From the NCBI GenBank assembly GCA_026874595.1, contig CM049317.1, positions 49,872,401 to 49,936,400 of the forward strand: a stretch of 64,000 nucleotides of DNA, in the 5' to 3' direction. Shown here piece by piece: positions 1-13,636 of the stretch. Position 1 is the stretch's first letter, and each line of letters opens with the position of its first letter. Both the position numbers and the translations under genes were made by a program. Source of the stretch: Sipunculus nudus. Lineage: Eukaryota > Annelida > Sipuncula > Golfingiida > Sipunculidae. The notes below the pieces were generated by a model, which made no database searches, had not been told where the DNA came from, and saw nothing but the letters and a program-made list of their open reading frames with translations.

Positions 1-2599
1 TATAGATAGCTAAACTGCTTAACAATTAGGAAACTAATATCTTTAATCAATTATTCTGGCATATATGTGACAGGCCTGCATATGTCACAAAGTTTGAATG
101 CACGATTTCACAACAAAATATAAAAGCAACTAATTAAGTGAGTGTATTCCACTCATAATAGACTGGTTCGTACCCACAGTTTTATTTACACTAAATCTTT
201 ATTTAATCATCTCCAAATTTTATCAAACTTGCTTGTATTGTTTCCGAATGTTGTGAAAGGTCCTTGTCAAATTATTTGAATTAGGCCAAAAATTGGATTC
301 TTAGACATTTTAATTCAGGAATCGGAGGGAGCTAGCAAATTTTGTTTTGTCATCTTTTTAAAACTAATGACCGTTCTATCGACATTTTATTATATTATTT
401 AAGTCAAACTGTTGAGTTGCTGGAGCTTAAAACCGGCATATTTATATTTTAAATAAAAAATGCTTGGTGTGGGGATCCATAGTGACGCGCGGTAGAAACC
501 AAATTCTGTTTGCCCTAAACAATAATCGAAGCACATCTAGTGAGAACGGTAGTACAGATGAGTAATTAGATGAACATAATCCTGTCAAGTAGGTCGTATT
601 CCATGTGCCACTTAAAACATGTGCAACATAATTCAACACCAGAGCCTGGCCGACATCACTGAAACGGGATATGGGGTGATATATTAAGCACAATCTAATG
701 TATATTTATTTAAAGAAAGGCCTTACTTTCAGCGGGCTCACTAGCCATGTCGAAAACTACACTGCTGTGGTCGTCCATGCTATCCAATGCAAATTCTTGA
801 AGGACCTGTGTTTACGTAGCTAGACGTTCAACAAACGGCCAGAAAGGTTGACCAGTATACTGAGTTAAAATATTTTTGTTCTCTAACAAGGAAGGAAAAT
901 TAACACATTTGATGATTGCCCAATATGTTAAAAGTTAAAGAATAATTAAAAACTGTGATGCTGTATCAAAGCGACAAAATTGTCTCCTCGTTGAAATATT
1001 CTGTGTTTTTTTACACTGCTGATTATTCCACTTTGACACCTCAGAAATGAATCAAGGAGAGGGACCAAGTCGCCACAAGAACTGCTCTCGGTACATGGAT
1101 GCCATCTGGCAGCGGATATCAACATTAACTCGTGAAGAATAAATTCGTCCCGTGACACAGAAGAGCAATACAAACAAGATCGCTCAGTTAGCAGGTTCAA
1201 CGGTGACAATAACATTGGGAATAACAGACCAATAACAGGTTGTGGAATACTAGGATTCCTGATGTAGAGGAAAACTAAGAACAAACATAAAAGATAAAAT
1301 TTGTAACCGCTGCGATGTACAAAAGCTACACATAAACGAGTTGGCAAATACACTTATGTATTTTATTTCAAAACGTTTATTACTGTTTTGTACAATAAGA
1401 AGAGAACTTTAAATTTTAATTTGAAGCAGGGATCACCATCAAATATAAATGTGTATTGTTCAGTAGAAAGACCGATTAATTGTTCGATAACATAAATATA
1501 AGAGTATTGTTCATCCTCTCTCCTGTTATAGCCACTTCGGATCACAATATTTCTGGAATGCCTTGGCAGATTTGGATAATTTTAGTATCTAGTTGTATGT
1601 TTTCAAGCATGGTCGACATGATGAGCATAATTTCACGGCCACATGAGGTAAAAATCAAGGTCAAAGGCCAAGGTCAAGGTCACTTTTAGGCCCTAAAAGC
1701 AGATGGTATCCTATTTTTGCATGAAATCTTTATATATATTATTATTTTGACACAATATCGCAGTTTCAGTGGAATCAGTGGACGATTGATTTATTAAGGT
1801 TCCGATAAATTAGTTCTCAGAGCACAGTAACATATTTCAAGGTCAAGGTCATCAGTTACACGAAACAAATAGGGTTAGCTTGATCCGTGGTATGGTAATA
1901 TAGACGAGTTTGAGTACACTTATCTGATTAATTAAGAGGTGATTCTCTTATAAACGTGCGGAATGTACATACACTTTGAATATTCGAAACCAGTTTCCAA
2001 AAGTAAATTAATTCTACTTATTCTCGAGCTTCTTAAAAATTACAAGCATTAGTTTTGAAGGCAATGAACAAGAACTTTTGCGCCCTTTTTGGGATTTGGA
2101 GTAAGTGCCAAGATATGAACCGTGTTTGGCATTGACTTCTTCCCAACAAGATTCACCCAATGCATTATCATATTCTCTGATTCTATATCATATATATCTC
2201 ACAACATCAGCAAGCGCTCAATTAATATTTCATCTCTGTTTCACTGTTAGTATGTATTTATATCCTTCATGGTCTTGGTTATTTATTATGTTTTAGAAAT
2301 ATTACCTAGGAGTATTCCGAAGTATTATGTTGTGCTTCTTTCGTATTCGGTGTATAAACTCACTCTTGAAGGCATACCTACCATGGTTATTTTTCAATGC
2401 CATAGGTAACTATTCCTTTAATTGGAAATATATTCACTTTTTCATAGTTCTGATTTTTATAAGTTATGGAATTATTAAATTATTCCAATATGTGCCAGCG
2501 GAGCCAGCAACTGGCTGATAATGCTTGCCGATTGCACCACCAGTTTTGTGTATATCAAAAAGCAATGTTAGATATATAAACATGCAAAATTTCAAGCCT
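1..2599. other. Spacer without recognised gene
   Basis: Apart from short AAGGTC repeats at about 1660-1680 and 1840-1850 I see no supported feature. A 135-codon open frame on the minus strand (1353-946) has no recognisable domain and no splice context. Confidence 0.5.
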
Positions 2600-3570
2600 A
2601 TATGTCAAACCAGTCTTAAGGTATTAGGATGGATGTCTGCAGTATACACGGAGATGTAGGTGGCGCGACGTGTCATAAAAAAACCTCTCCAAGATGTATA
2701 CACATGCAAATGCAGTATTTAAGGTTGATAAGTCAAAACCAATGCTGAGATATGAGTAACTTTAACCCAAGGCAAATAAACAGATGGACACTGTGGCAAA
2801 AATTGTTACCAAGAGCTATAATCATACAAAATTTCGACCCGATCGGTCAAATGGTTCTTGAAATATGGCTTTATGTGTGGAAAAAGACGCATAAATGGAC
2901 GCTGGGCAGAGAGGAACGGTCAAAGTTTAACCAAAATGAAGGCGCAGCAGTAAGATCTATACACTTGCAAATCAGGCTTATATGTCAAACCAGTCCTGAG
3001 ATATTAGCATTGATGTCTGCAGCATAAACGTGAATATAGGTGGTGCCAGCTGCCATATAAATGATGAAAAAAATCACAGATATATAAACGTCAAGGATGT
3101 CAGGTGAATAAAAGTACACAGTTGAGAGATATGAGTAATTTTAACCAAAAGTGGACAAACTGATGGACACCATGCAAAATGGCTATAGGTGGCGCCACCT
3201 TGGCCCAATCGGTCAAACGGTTCCAGAGATATGAGCTTGGATGTCTGCAGCGTAAACGTGAATGTTAAAAGATACCTAAGATGAATAAACATGTAACATT
3301 TCAGATGGATAATCCAACCACTGCAGAGTTATATGTGATTTTAACCCAAAGCAGATAAACAGATGGCAATGTGCAAAAATATAATTGCAGGTGGCGCCAC
3401 CCTTTTTTGCATAATACAGAGCTATCCAAGAGCTACAAATATACAAAATTTCAACCCGATCGGTCAAAGGGTTCCCGAAATATGTCAGTTTATGTGTAGA
3501 AACAGACGTAAAAATGGACGCTCGGCAGAGGAAAGATCAGAGGTCAACCAAAAATGAGGGCGCAGCAGTT
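2600..3570. repeat. Direct repeats with GGTGGCGCCACC cores, downstream of the ACE-like gene
   Basis: The phrase GATATGAGTAA-TTTAACC with CAGATGG recurs near 2750, 3130 and 3325. GATCGGTCAAA recurs near 2840, 3209 and 3458. GGTGGCGCCACC occurs at 3189 and 3390. No gene is seen here. Confidence 0.6.
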
Positions 3571-4135
3571 CACATGTGACCCGGTCATAATTCCAAATTA
3601 TAAAAAAATCTGCCCAAGGTTTACGGAGGAGTTCTCTTGAAACCTATGCGGCGGCACCGGGCAACTGCAAACATAGTATCCGCAACACTCTGTTTTGGCG
3701 GATACAATTATTCTTTTGCTGTTCTTACTTTTACACACAAAGATTGGTGATTCCTGCGAAGACTTTAAACATCTTTTCATTTTCTGCTAAATACACGGGT
3801 AACTGTTCTCTTTCTTGAGGTTCTTTTAAATGACCAACAAATTACAAATGACACGTGAACAAGCAGCTTAAATGCTCATACTACGAAGTCTCTTTACACA
3901 TGGCGATGACAGGCTTTCGGAACATCGGATCATTTCATTTATTTTTCTTATCATGTTTTATCATAGTCATTACGGTTTCTCTTTGTGAAATTCTGAATAA
4001 TCTCATGGATCCGCCATAATATTTTCATGGTGATCATGAATAAGGAATTAAACTGAAATTCAGAAGTCTCGATACTTCATGCAGTGTTATTTTATAGTTC
4101 ATAACAGCCCACATGTAAGACATAATTTGCAATCT

Positions 4136-4141
4136 TTTATT
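4136..4141 (-). terminator. Polyadenylation signal of the ACE-like gene
   Basis: The plus strand reads TTTATT here, which is AATAAA on the minus strand. It lies about 205 nt beyond the stop codon of the ACE-like gene, a normal distance for a 3' UTR. Confidence is limited because the hexamer is common in AT-rich DNA. Confidence 0.5.
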
Positions 4142-4346
4142 ATTAATGAAAAAAATTACGAGTTCAATCAATGGCTATAGGAAGCATATTGGTTAAATTC
4201 GGATTATTTATATGATTATGTGAAACTTATAATACTAACGCAAACAATAATTCATCTTGTTTTTCAGTACATCTATGTATCCGAAAGTACATCGTCAATG
4301 GAAATTTTCTGAGTGTTAATAGATCAATGAATTTGAATGTTTCTTC

Positions 4347-4605
4347 TTAAAACAGTTGGAACCACACCGGTGACAACATTATAGCAACTCCCAGGGTAAA
4401 CAGTGGCTGAGCACCATCTGAAGGAACTGCATAATCACTGCATGTTTCGTCCCATCCAACCGGTTGCCCTTTGTTCTGTTCCTTCAACCAATCATATAGA
4501 GGCTGATAGTACTCGAGCAATGGTCCTGCGTCCATTGCTCTCTTTCCAGTCAGAACCTCCATCGCATCTTCCCATGGCCTGGAATATCCCAGTCGCATCA
4601 TTGCC
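4347..4605 (-). CDS. ACE-like gene last exon: C-terminal ACE block plus hydrophobic tail
   Basis: The exon starts after acceptor catcatag and encodes AMMRLGYSRPWEDAMEVLTG, a near copy of the conserved ACE C-terminal block, then YYQPLYDWLKEQN and GWDE. After the domain a short hydrophilic spacer containing S-D-G-A leads into the hydrophobic end LFTLGVAIMLSPVWFQLF and a stop. No basic cytoplasmic tail follows. This is the usual shape of a GPI-attachment signal. A short transmembrane tail is the alternative. Confidence 0.85.
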
Positions 4606-6232
4606 CTATGATGTACATATTAAAGACATTACTTAAGTATATTCAGCATATGAGCGTGTGACATAAATATAGACCATTCAAAGTTGTGAAATTTTAAAGC
4701 ACTCAAGTAGTTTAAGTTCAGCACATTTGCATGTTTTATTTACTACTTTCATTTTTGCCATTACCTAATCTAAATCAGCATGTATATAACTAATACAAAT
4801 CAAAGTAACTCTTTCAAATAACTAAACTGTCTAACACCCTTCAATGAATTCTTAAAGATGTGCGTATATATAGCTTAAAGCACTGAAGGATACTTTCGTG
4901 ATTCGAAATAAGAGAGTATTCGAAATAACCCTTTTTGGCGTTGAATGCTAAACTACTGAAATGAAAATGCAAGAGGAAGGCCATTTCAACAAAATCTAAA
5001 TGATAGACGTTATTGGGAAAAAACATAAAAGTATAGTATTTAAAAGGGTACAAATCCCGAAACATAGACTTCACAGATAACATGAAATATTTGATGTGTA
5101 CGTAAATAATAGAGTAAAACAACCTAATGCAGGAAAAAACAATACACCTAAATATTGGAGGGAAACCAAACTCAAATAATAAAATGTTAAACTATAATAG
5201 AAAATACTAAGGTCCAAGTATATGTGTATCACTGCATGATATTTATCAGAAATCCTAAAAGGACGATCATCATATGCCATGAAGGGGTTATGCAAATGAA
5301 ATACTACAGTTGTTTCATGTAATCTTGTATGGTGGAATATGCAAAATGAACCAGGGTTGTCTAATTTTTACTCACGCCATTTTGTCCCCTGCTCTTTTGG
5401 ATCCAAATATATTACATCTGTGCAGAGGAACCTCATTTCCTGCAGCCCTGCACATTGCTTTATGGAACTGATACTGCAAGACTATTCTCAGGGAGTTGCT
5501 ACAGTAAGGCAAAAATATAGGACTATAAAAAAAGTGTATAGCCATATAATCAACACAATTTATTCTGTGTACCGATTTTTTATTAGTTTCATAATTATTA
5601 TAAAATTATTTTTATAATTATTATTAGAATTATCATGGTTGTAATAATTTTTAGTAATAGTAGTAGTAATAATAGTTTTTTTATTGAAATCATATTCCAA
5701 TTAATGGGAATTAAATCAAATAGGAAGATACCTTTCATGGTTTTTACTGTGACTCAGAAATGGATTTCCTTGCCTTGCATATTTCGTAATTCTAATTGTA
5801 GGTATTTTTTTAAATATATCATAATATATTATGATGAGTATGCATACCCACACGCACACACACACGTACAAAAGAAATGGTTTCGTTGACAAGAAGGAAT
5901 ACTTGGCGCCAGGATCAAAATTATTCTCTGTCCTGAGAAACGGGGGCAACACGCCCTGGTGCCTGCACCTGTGAAGACGTACTGTTATATAAATATATCG
6001 AACGTTATTACATTTGGATATCCAATATAATGGATTTCCAGTGGCTTGATTAATGTTTGTGTTTTACTTGCTTTTCTACTTGATATATAAAGTTTTCTTA
6101 AGATGACAGTATTAAATATAGATTAGTGACGTACTGTCTTTGCTAGATCCCACATGCTGCTTTGCCATTTAATGCTTATAAACAATATTAAAAACTGAAT
6201 TAATATATATATACATATATATACATATAAAA

Positions 6233-6266
<34 letters not shown>

Positions 6267-6839
6267 ATATATATATTGAGTTCAGCTATCTTATAGACCA
6301 TCTGCACACAGCTTCCCTTAATTGGGCTTATTTTTCCATACTTTCCTGTAATAAAATACATATTTTCTAACTTATGTCTTTATTATTAAAAATAAATTGT
6401 CACTGAAAAACTTATCATTAAATAAAGAGAGATTATTACATGCAATAAGTTAATATAGTAATCTCAAAACATGAGTAATTATAGGAATAAAATCATACTA
6501 GGGGGCAGCACTATGTGCTGGCCATTACCTACATATAGTGGGCACCTCTATAAAGTGGGCACTTTGGTTCAGTCCGAAGGGTGCCCATATTATAGAGATT
6601 CCACTGTATTCATTTTTTCTATCAATCTTTCCTTCGAGGATAACTGTAAAGTTAGTCATCCCAAATATTCCAAGTCTTTTTTTAATTCAGTGAGAATATC
6701 TCCAAGCAATTTATTAAAGGGAAAATATTGATAAATGTATAAAATGAATTCCTGACCTACAAATATTAAAATTTTTTTGGTATTATTAGGGATCTAAGGA
6801 ATTTGTTATTTCCCGGTTTTAGTTCAGTCAACATTCAAT

Positions 6840-6895
<56 letters not shown>

Positions 6896-9800
6896 AATTG
6901 CATATATATTTTCATACTTAAATTAACCTTGATGTTAGAAGCTAAGTAATATATACCTGAGTTCCCACCACTTCCGGTTATAACGATCCTCTTTGGTTTC
7001 TCCACTGAACACTGACCATAACCATTTGTCGTGGATGACGCCATAGGGGAAAAGAGCTAATTCCTCTAGAGCATGAAACATGAGGAGGTTGATGTCCGCC
7101 TCTACAGAGAAACATTTAGTACTGTAATGCATATGAATGACGAATAGCATCGTGATAATATATTGTTGTTTAATTCCTAATTTTTTACTAATTTTCATAA
7201 ATATGAATATCAGTCTTCCATTATATCAAAGTCGAAAATTTAATCACTATATTTTTCATTGTAAGATAGCACTCACCTGTCACCATTCGCAATAATGGGT
7301 TGTCGATATATTGATCAGAAAACTGAGCAAATAATTCACTGTTACAGGTTCAAAAGAAAATATTCGTAAGGAAATAATTTCCATAGACATAGCAATACTA
7401 ATGACCACTCAAGAGAGCTCAAGGTTTCTGACCGAGCCTTGACCAGGAAGAACATGTTTTCTGTTCGAATACTGGCCGGAAAGAACATTCTTTCTGTTCG
7501 ATACTGGCCGGGAAGAACATGCGTTCTGTTCGAATACTGGCCGGGAAGAACATGCTTTCTGTCTAAAGACTGGTGAGGAGGTACATGCCCTCCGACGAAC
7601 ACTGTCCAGGAAGTTGCATTTTAGGTACAGACAGCATTACTGAGGAAAGAATATCACATACCTTTCGATTCGGGGGACGAGATAAGGCCAAGATGTTGAA
7701 GATATTCGAATGATCTTGCTGATACCGAGAAGCTTTGACCAGCGGCATCAAGAAATGCTTAAAAGAGCATACGTACTCAAATTAAAATATCTTATATAGG
7801 GGTTATGTTTATGGTTTGTTACTTCCGATCGGAGAAAAAATCATGGATGAGGTGCGAAGCTTTATGGAGATAATGGAGAGCCGAAATGTTAAATCAATGT
7901 AAATGTTGAGATGATACTTTTAAAAACATTTTTACCTAGATAGTTCTTGAAAGGAAGAGCAATCCAATTCATTTCAACGTTCAAACATATTTAACGTATA
8001 CATTCACAAAATAAAAAATATCACATTCTAGCTACATGAAAACAATTCAATCATTCCAAATAACTAATATCATTCCATAGCTCGTCAATATTGTATACAC
8101 AATCCATACACAATACTAACCTGGGTTCGCACCGTCCCTGTACCGCAAAGGAAGGTTCTTATATTGCATGAAGTAAACAATCTGTCCCATCAGGCTATGC
8201 ATCTTCACAAAGAAATTAAGGCTGACCCTTGTACATAACCTAATCCTGATTCAAATGGAGACGTAAATACTAGTATGTTAAGGGAACCTTCTGCATATCA
8301 GTTTAAATAGGTTTTACAACGTGATAGGCGCGCTCCACGTGTTTTAAATCTATAATAATTAAAATAAGCGCGTGTCGTACACGTCAGGAAATGGCCAACT
8401 AAGGCAGCGTGATTGTAATGGTACATTCAGTTTGAATTTAATATAAATGATCTGTCTTATCAAGTGATCGATAATTTGTTCCGAGGGCACAAGGAACAAT
8501 ACGAAATTAAGACAAATACAGCAAACGATTATGAGGAGATACTACCTAAAATCGTCACCAGTTTTCATGTCCCAGGCCAGTGGATAACACTGCATATCTC
8601 TGTCATCCAACTTCTTAAACATCGAATTCTCCAAAATTTTTAGTGGCATCGGGCCTAGGCCGACCGAGGTAAAAAAATCCTCAACCAACAGGTACATTTT
8701 TGCAGCGTTGTAACCCTTTAGAAAAAAAGTTTTCTTTTCAATGACCCTACCGAAATTTCATATGGAAGAGTTTCGTGTGTGTTATAACTAAGACCAAGGA
8801 CTTTTAAGGTTAATACTAAAGTTAATGTCAGCTTATGCTGAATGAAGCACAAAGGAGTTATTAACCAGATCATATTACGTTTATCAAATACGTAGTTTAG
8901 ATAATCAATGGAGAGCAAAATTTCATCCCTGGCGATCTGTGAACGTTTGTCATGATGAATAAAATGAAAATTTAACAAGTAAGCGGCAAATGATGCATGA
9001 GTGGCTCCTTTTGTAGTTATTTATTACGGGATGCAACATTTATTGGAACAATGTACAATTTTAAAGGTCTTACTTTTGACACAAATATTAGCGCGTAAAA
9101 TACATATCTACTTATGAAAAAAAATTTCATTAATTGACCGAGAGGAATAAATGGTTTGTACTAGTTATTACTTATAAATGCATAAATGCCTGAATTTTAA
9201 TCAAACCTATCGAAAACATTTTTTTCCCACCAGCTGCCGGTACCATGCATATACCAAATTATTTTCACAGAGACAAACAGCCAAACATTTTTACATCTAT
9301 TTCAAATCTACATTTGTAAAAACTTCCATAACGTGAATGTGAAGATGAATGGATGAGCCTGGTCCAATTCTTAGGGAATTTAACTTAATCTTTCACATTG
9401 TTAACGTGATATCTTACCTTGTATTTCATAGCCCGGTTGATGTTAGTAGGTCTCAAGTGATTGTCAGGAAAAGGTCGTAAAAACTTTTCTAGACCTTGCC
9501 AACTCTGGGCCCACATACTCCCTATATAATTTCTAATTAGTATCAATTCCTAAATATGCAAATTTTAAAACTAATTCATGAACATAAATTGACAAAACGA
9601 AGACATATTTCATGTTCACATTATTTAGGAAGATTATATGTACCTTTACCATGTGTAAATATTATTTTAATAGAAAAATAAAATAAAAGGAAATTTTCTT
9701 AAGAAATTAAAAGAAATAAAATTTGATGAAAAAAATAATAAATCATACTCAGGACAGTCTGAAATTGTGTAAAGATTGTATGAAGGTCAGCAATAATATA

Positions 9801-12800
9801 TTCAAAAATGTTGTTAGAATCATGTAAAATCAAACACTTTTCCCTTTCCTTGATATTTTAGTCCCGTTATCACTGCTATTACACCATGGCTTTCAGTCAA
9901 TAGGTTAACATAATGTAGCATACTTATAACTCTGATATACTTTTGCGTGGCTGAGAAATGAGCGATATTTCTTTTGTTTCCAAAATGGTTTCAATTCTTA
10001 CTCCTTAGCGTTACAGTTAGATCATGGCGTATATTTACATCCCACATAACAGTAGACAGACATAATATGGCCGGAAATGTAAAACGGGTACGTCTTACCG
10101 TTTAACTGAGAAGAATATGCATATATATTTAGAAAATGATGTACACTGTAAATAACCGACTGCGAGGAAAAATGGACGAAGACACTTTAACTTTAAGCTG
10201 ATGCGATGAATGTTCGGTCTAGTTGGTTATCTAAATGTCAAGAAGGAAGTGAATCTACTTTTTACCTATCGCGGAATAGGAAAATGTTAGTTCCAAAATA
10301 CGAAAATATGTCTTACGATATTATTCTTGGTTTCACATATGAGGTATTATTTTAAAAAAAATACACAATGCTTTAATGTATTCTTACCCAACACATGAGC
10401 CGGAATATGACCCGTTTCTTCAAAATAATCCTTTTTGTTTTTATATGTTTCCAACAGATGTCGGCGGACGTACGCATGCAAGTGCTGATACAATGGCTTT
10501 ATTTGTTTAAATAGAAGGTCTGAAGTAGCAAGCATGTCGGTGTTTCCATACCTTCTCCGCCACGCGTCGCCAGCATCTCGATATCCTGTGATAAAAAAAA
10601 ATGCTTGGATAATTAATAAGACCAGTATTAACATAACTCTGTAAGCTTCCATGTATTTCCGCGTAGGATTTATTCTAAATGTATGACTATGTGTGTGTTT
10701 TATAATTTTAATATCCGGTTTTTGTTTAATATTGATATCCAAAAAAAATGATCATCACGTGATATTAATCAGTGAAATTTCCCGTGAACGAATGATTATT
10801 ATGACTGGTGGTATAGTGGCAACTAACACAAAACAAGCTTTAATTTTATCGGGGTAAATGGCACAGTTAATTACACTACAACCTGGTCCGAATTATAATT
10901 TATCCATAGTCTATGTACGTCAAGACTGAGCCTGTGTAATTGTTCCAATTTCCTTGTTATTAATACTTTAATATTTATATTTTTGCTAAAATTTTTTGTC
11001 TAGACCAACAATAAATGAAACACACTCATAGATTTTTATATTGAAAATCTGAACACAGAATAGAATAAGTCAACCTACCATTCTTACTAGCTGCTTCATT
11101 TAGCAAGGCACTGAAGGTCTGAAATGGTTTCCTGTTCGCTGATGTAACATTACGCCATCCTAGCCAGGCCCACAGATAAAAGTCCCAGATTTCTGGTTCC
11201 TCGAAGGTGCTGCTCATCTTGAGTTCTAACAGCAAAGCTTACATGCATCAAAAACGGTGTATAATGTGATTTGTCGCAGAATACAGGTAATGAATGTTTC
11301 GTAACAATGACTATAGGAAGCTGTTCATTAATGTAATACAAGAATCTAATTTTTCATAATAAGGCGAATAATCATAAATTTGGTAAGGGTAGATAAATAA
11401 TTAACTTTTACTTAAAAATGCTTTATATATATGAAGAAAAAGAGTGGCGCCTTTTCGATAGACTAACTTGTTAATTAACACACGAGCTTTCGAAGCACAC
11501 AGGCTTCTTCTTCAGCTTGTTCTTTCTCTGGATGCAGTGAACAAATTGAATCGAGGTATATAAAAAATATATATAAAAATAAAAAAAAATATATAATAAA
11601 AATATATGAAAATTAATTTAACCGTGATTGAAACTGCTCTGACCGTAATATTTTATTTAAAAAACCTACCAGACAAACCTGAAGACCTGGCACCATTCCA
11701 GCAGCACACCTTTTTGTTTTTAAAGATTTCTTCAAAATCGGATTGTATGTGATGAACCTAAACGTATTGAGTATATTAAAAAGGAAAAAAAATGTTCAAT
11801 CATAGCAAGATGTATGCAATAGTTGTGACTTATCTTCTCACGTATACATTATAATTCAGGCTATGAGCTACAATGTCCTTTGTAGAAGAATTATAATAAA
11901 CAGTGGAAGGATAATTGTTTTTCAAATTAATTTTCTTTAGGTTTACAGAAAGCATTCAACTGGAGACAATGGAAACATATTCTTGGTCAACCTCTGCTTT
12001 TGTATTAATTAAAATCAGTGTATTTACAAAATGTTGTAACTGTAGCTGGGGCCCTGAATATAAGGAAACCAGTTGATTGGTTTCAGATGGAGGACCAAGC
12101 CACAACCTTTTTCACAAATATGTTGTTCTTATATTAATACTTATATGTAATACCCTAAGAGCAGGATCATCGGCCTCACTCTTACCATCTTCTGTTTATC
12201 TTCAGACAATGCTGCTATCCCGATATCTGATATAATTCGGAACATCCTTGTCAAGTTCTTGTCTTCAAACGTTTCCCAGTTAAACCTAGAGGACTCCTGA
12301 GCAGCTCCCGCCGCAAAGGACTGAACCGCGCTCTTCGCCTGATTCTGTAATTATATAGGATAATGAGCTTCAGCTAAAAGTTGTTCTGTTCCAACAACTT
12401 GTCTACCGGCAGTAGAGTAACCACTGCTTTCTTCACTTGCTCTCCCCGATACACACAAAGCATAATCTCGTAATCTCCTAAAGTCTCGGCTTTTCAAAGC
12501 ATGCCGTTAACTTCATTCTCAAAACATTCAGCTGAGGATCGGGTCGCATCCCGTGAAACAGTCTGTCGTGAATTCACAGTGTTGTTTCCCTTCAGTTTTA
12601 TATCGCTCTGGCCTTGTCTGAAGGCCATAGAGCACTTTATACCGGAGGGTAACTCTACCTGTGTTTAATTGCCGTACTAATATATATATATATTACAGTT
12701 GTATACCAAGCGACCAATTGTATACCAAGCGACCGTAACAGCCGAAAGTGAGCCGAAACAAAGCTACATAGGATTAACAGAAAATTCATTCAAGTCACGA

Positions 12801-13579
12801 TATGCAAATCACAAATCATCCTTCATGAACAAATCTAAGAAATTTAACACAGAACTTAGCAAATATATATGGCAGTTGAAAGACAAAGGTGTAGACTACA
12901 GTATCACATGGAAAATACTGAAACAGGCAAAGGCTTATAACAGCGCTACCAACAGATGTAACCTATGCTTATGGGAAAAATACTATATCATTTGCAACCC
13001 CCATTTGGCCACCCTGAATAAACGGAACGAACTCGTCACCGCCTGTACACACGCGAACAAATTCCTCCTTAAGAATTTCATAACATAGATTTTAGTTTAT
13101 AGGATACTCCCATTTCTTTCTCTCTCTCTCCTTTCTTTCATAACAGCCGCAAGAAAACACATGGAGAGCCCCATGTTTATACAGATATAGCCGTCTTTAA
13201 GCACTGCCACTTACTGCTCTCAGTACAGCCCCCCCCCCCCCCCCCCACAGAGCGACCTCTGACCCCAGCCCTCCCGTATCCCGACTCTCGTTATCTGATC
13301 CTGGTATATCTTTGCCCCAGGGCGCACATTTACACTCAGCAGTCTTGGTTACAAGTGACACAGCAGGCCAGTAACATATATACATTTAAGGTCGCATATC
13401 TATGCTAGTCCATCTCAGCCAGACAGCATTACCTGACGAGTGCAGCAACATCTTGCACGAAACTACGTAGTAGTAAAATGTCTGAAAATACTTGACTCGT
13501 CTTCATTTTGTATAATTATAAAGCTCTGGTGAAATGCAATAGAGCACTCTAGTAGTTGTTGCTTGCAGTAAACCTGCAG

Positions 13580-13636
<57 letters not shown>

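Noticed and set aside
946-1353. A 135-codon open frame on the minus strand
   Set aside because: It is the longest simple frame in the spacer but has no recognisable domain, no supporting splice or poly-A context and ordinary AT-rich composition. It is likely chance.
12699-13088. Host gene interpretation of the 129-codon plus-strand frame
   Set aside because: The LCLWEK, LNKRNEL and CTH motifs belong to Penelope-like endonucleases, and the frame lies antisense in an intron next to hammerhead sequences.
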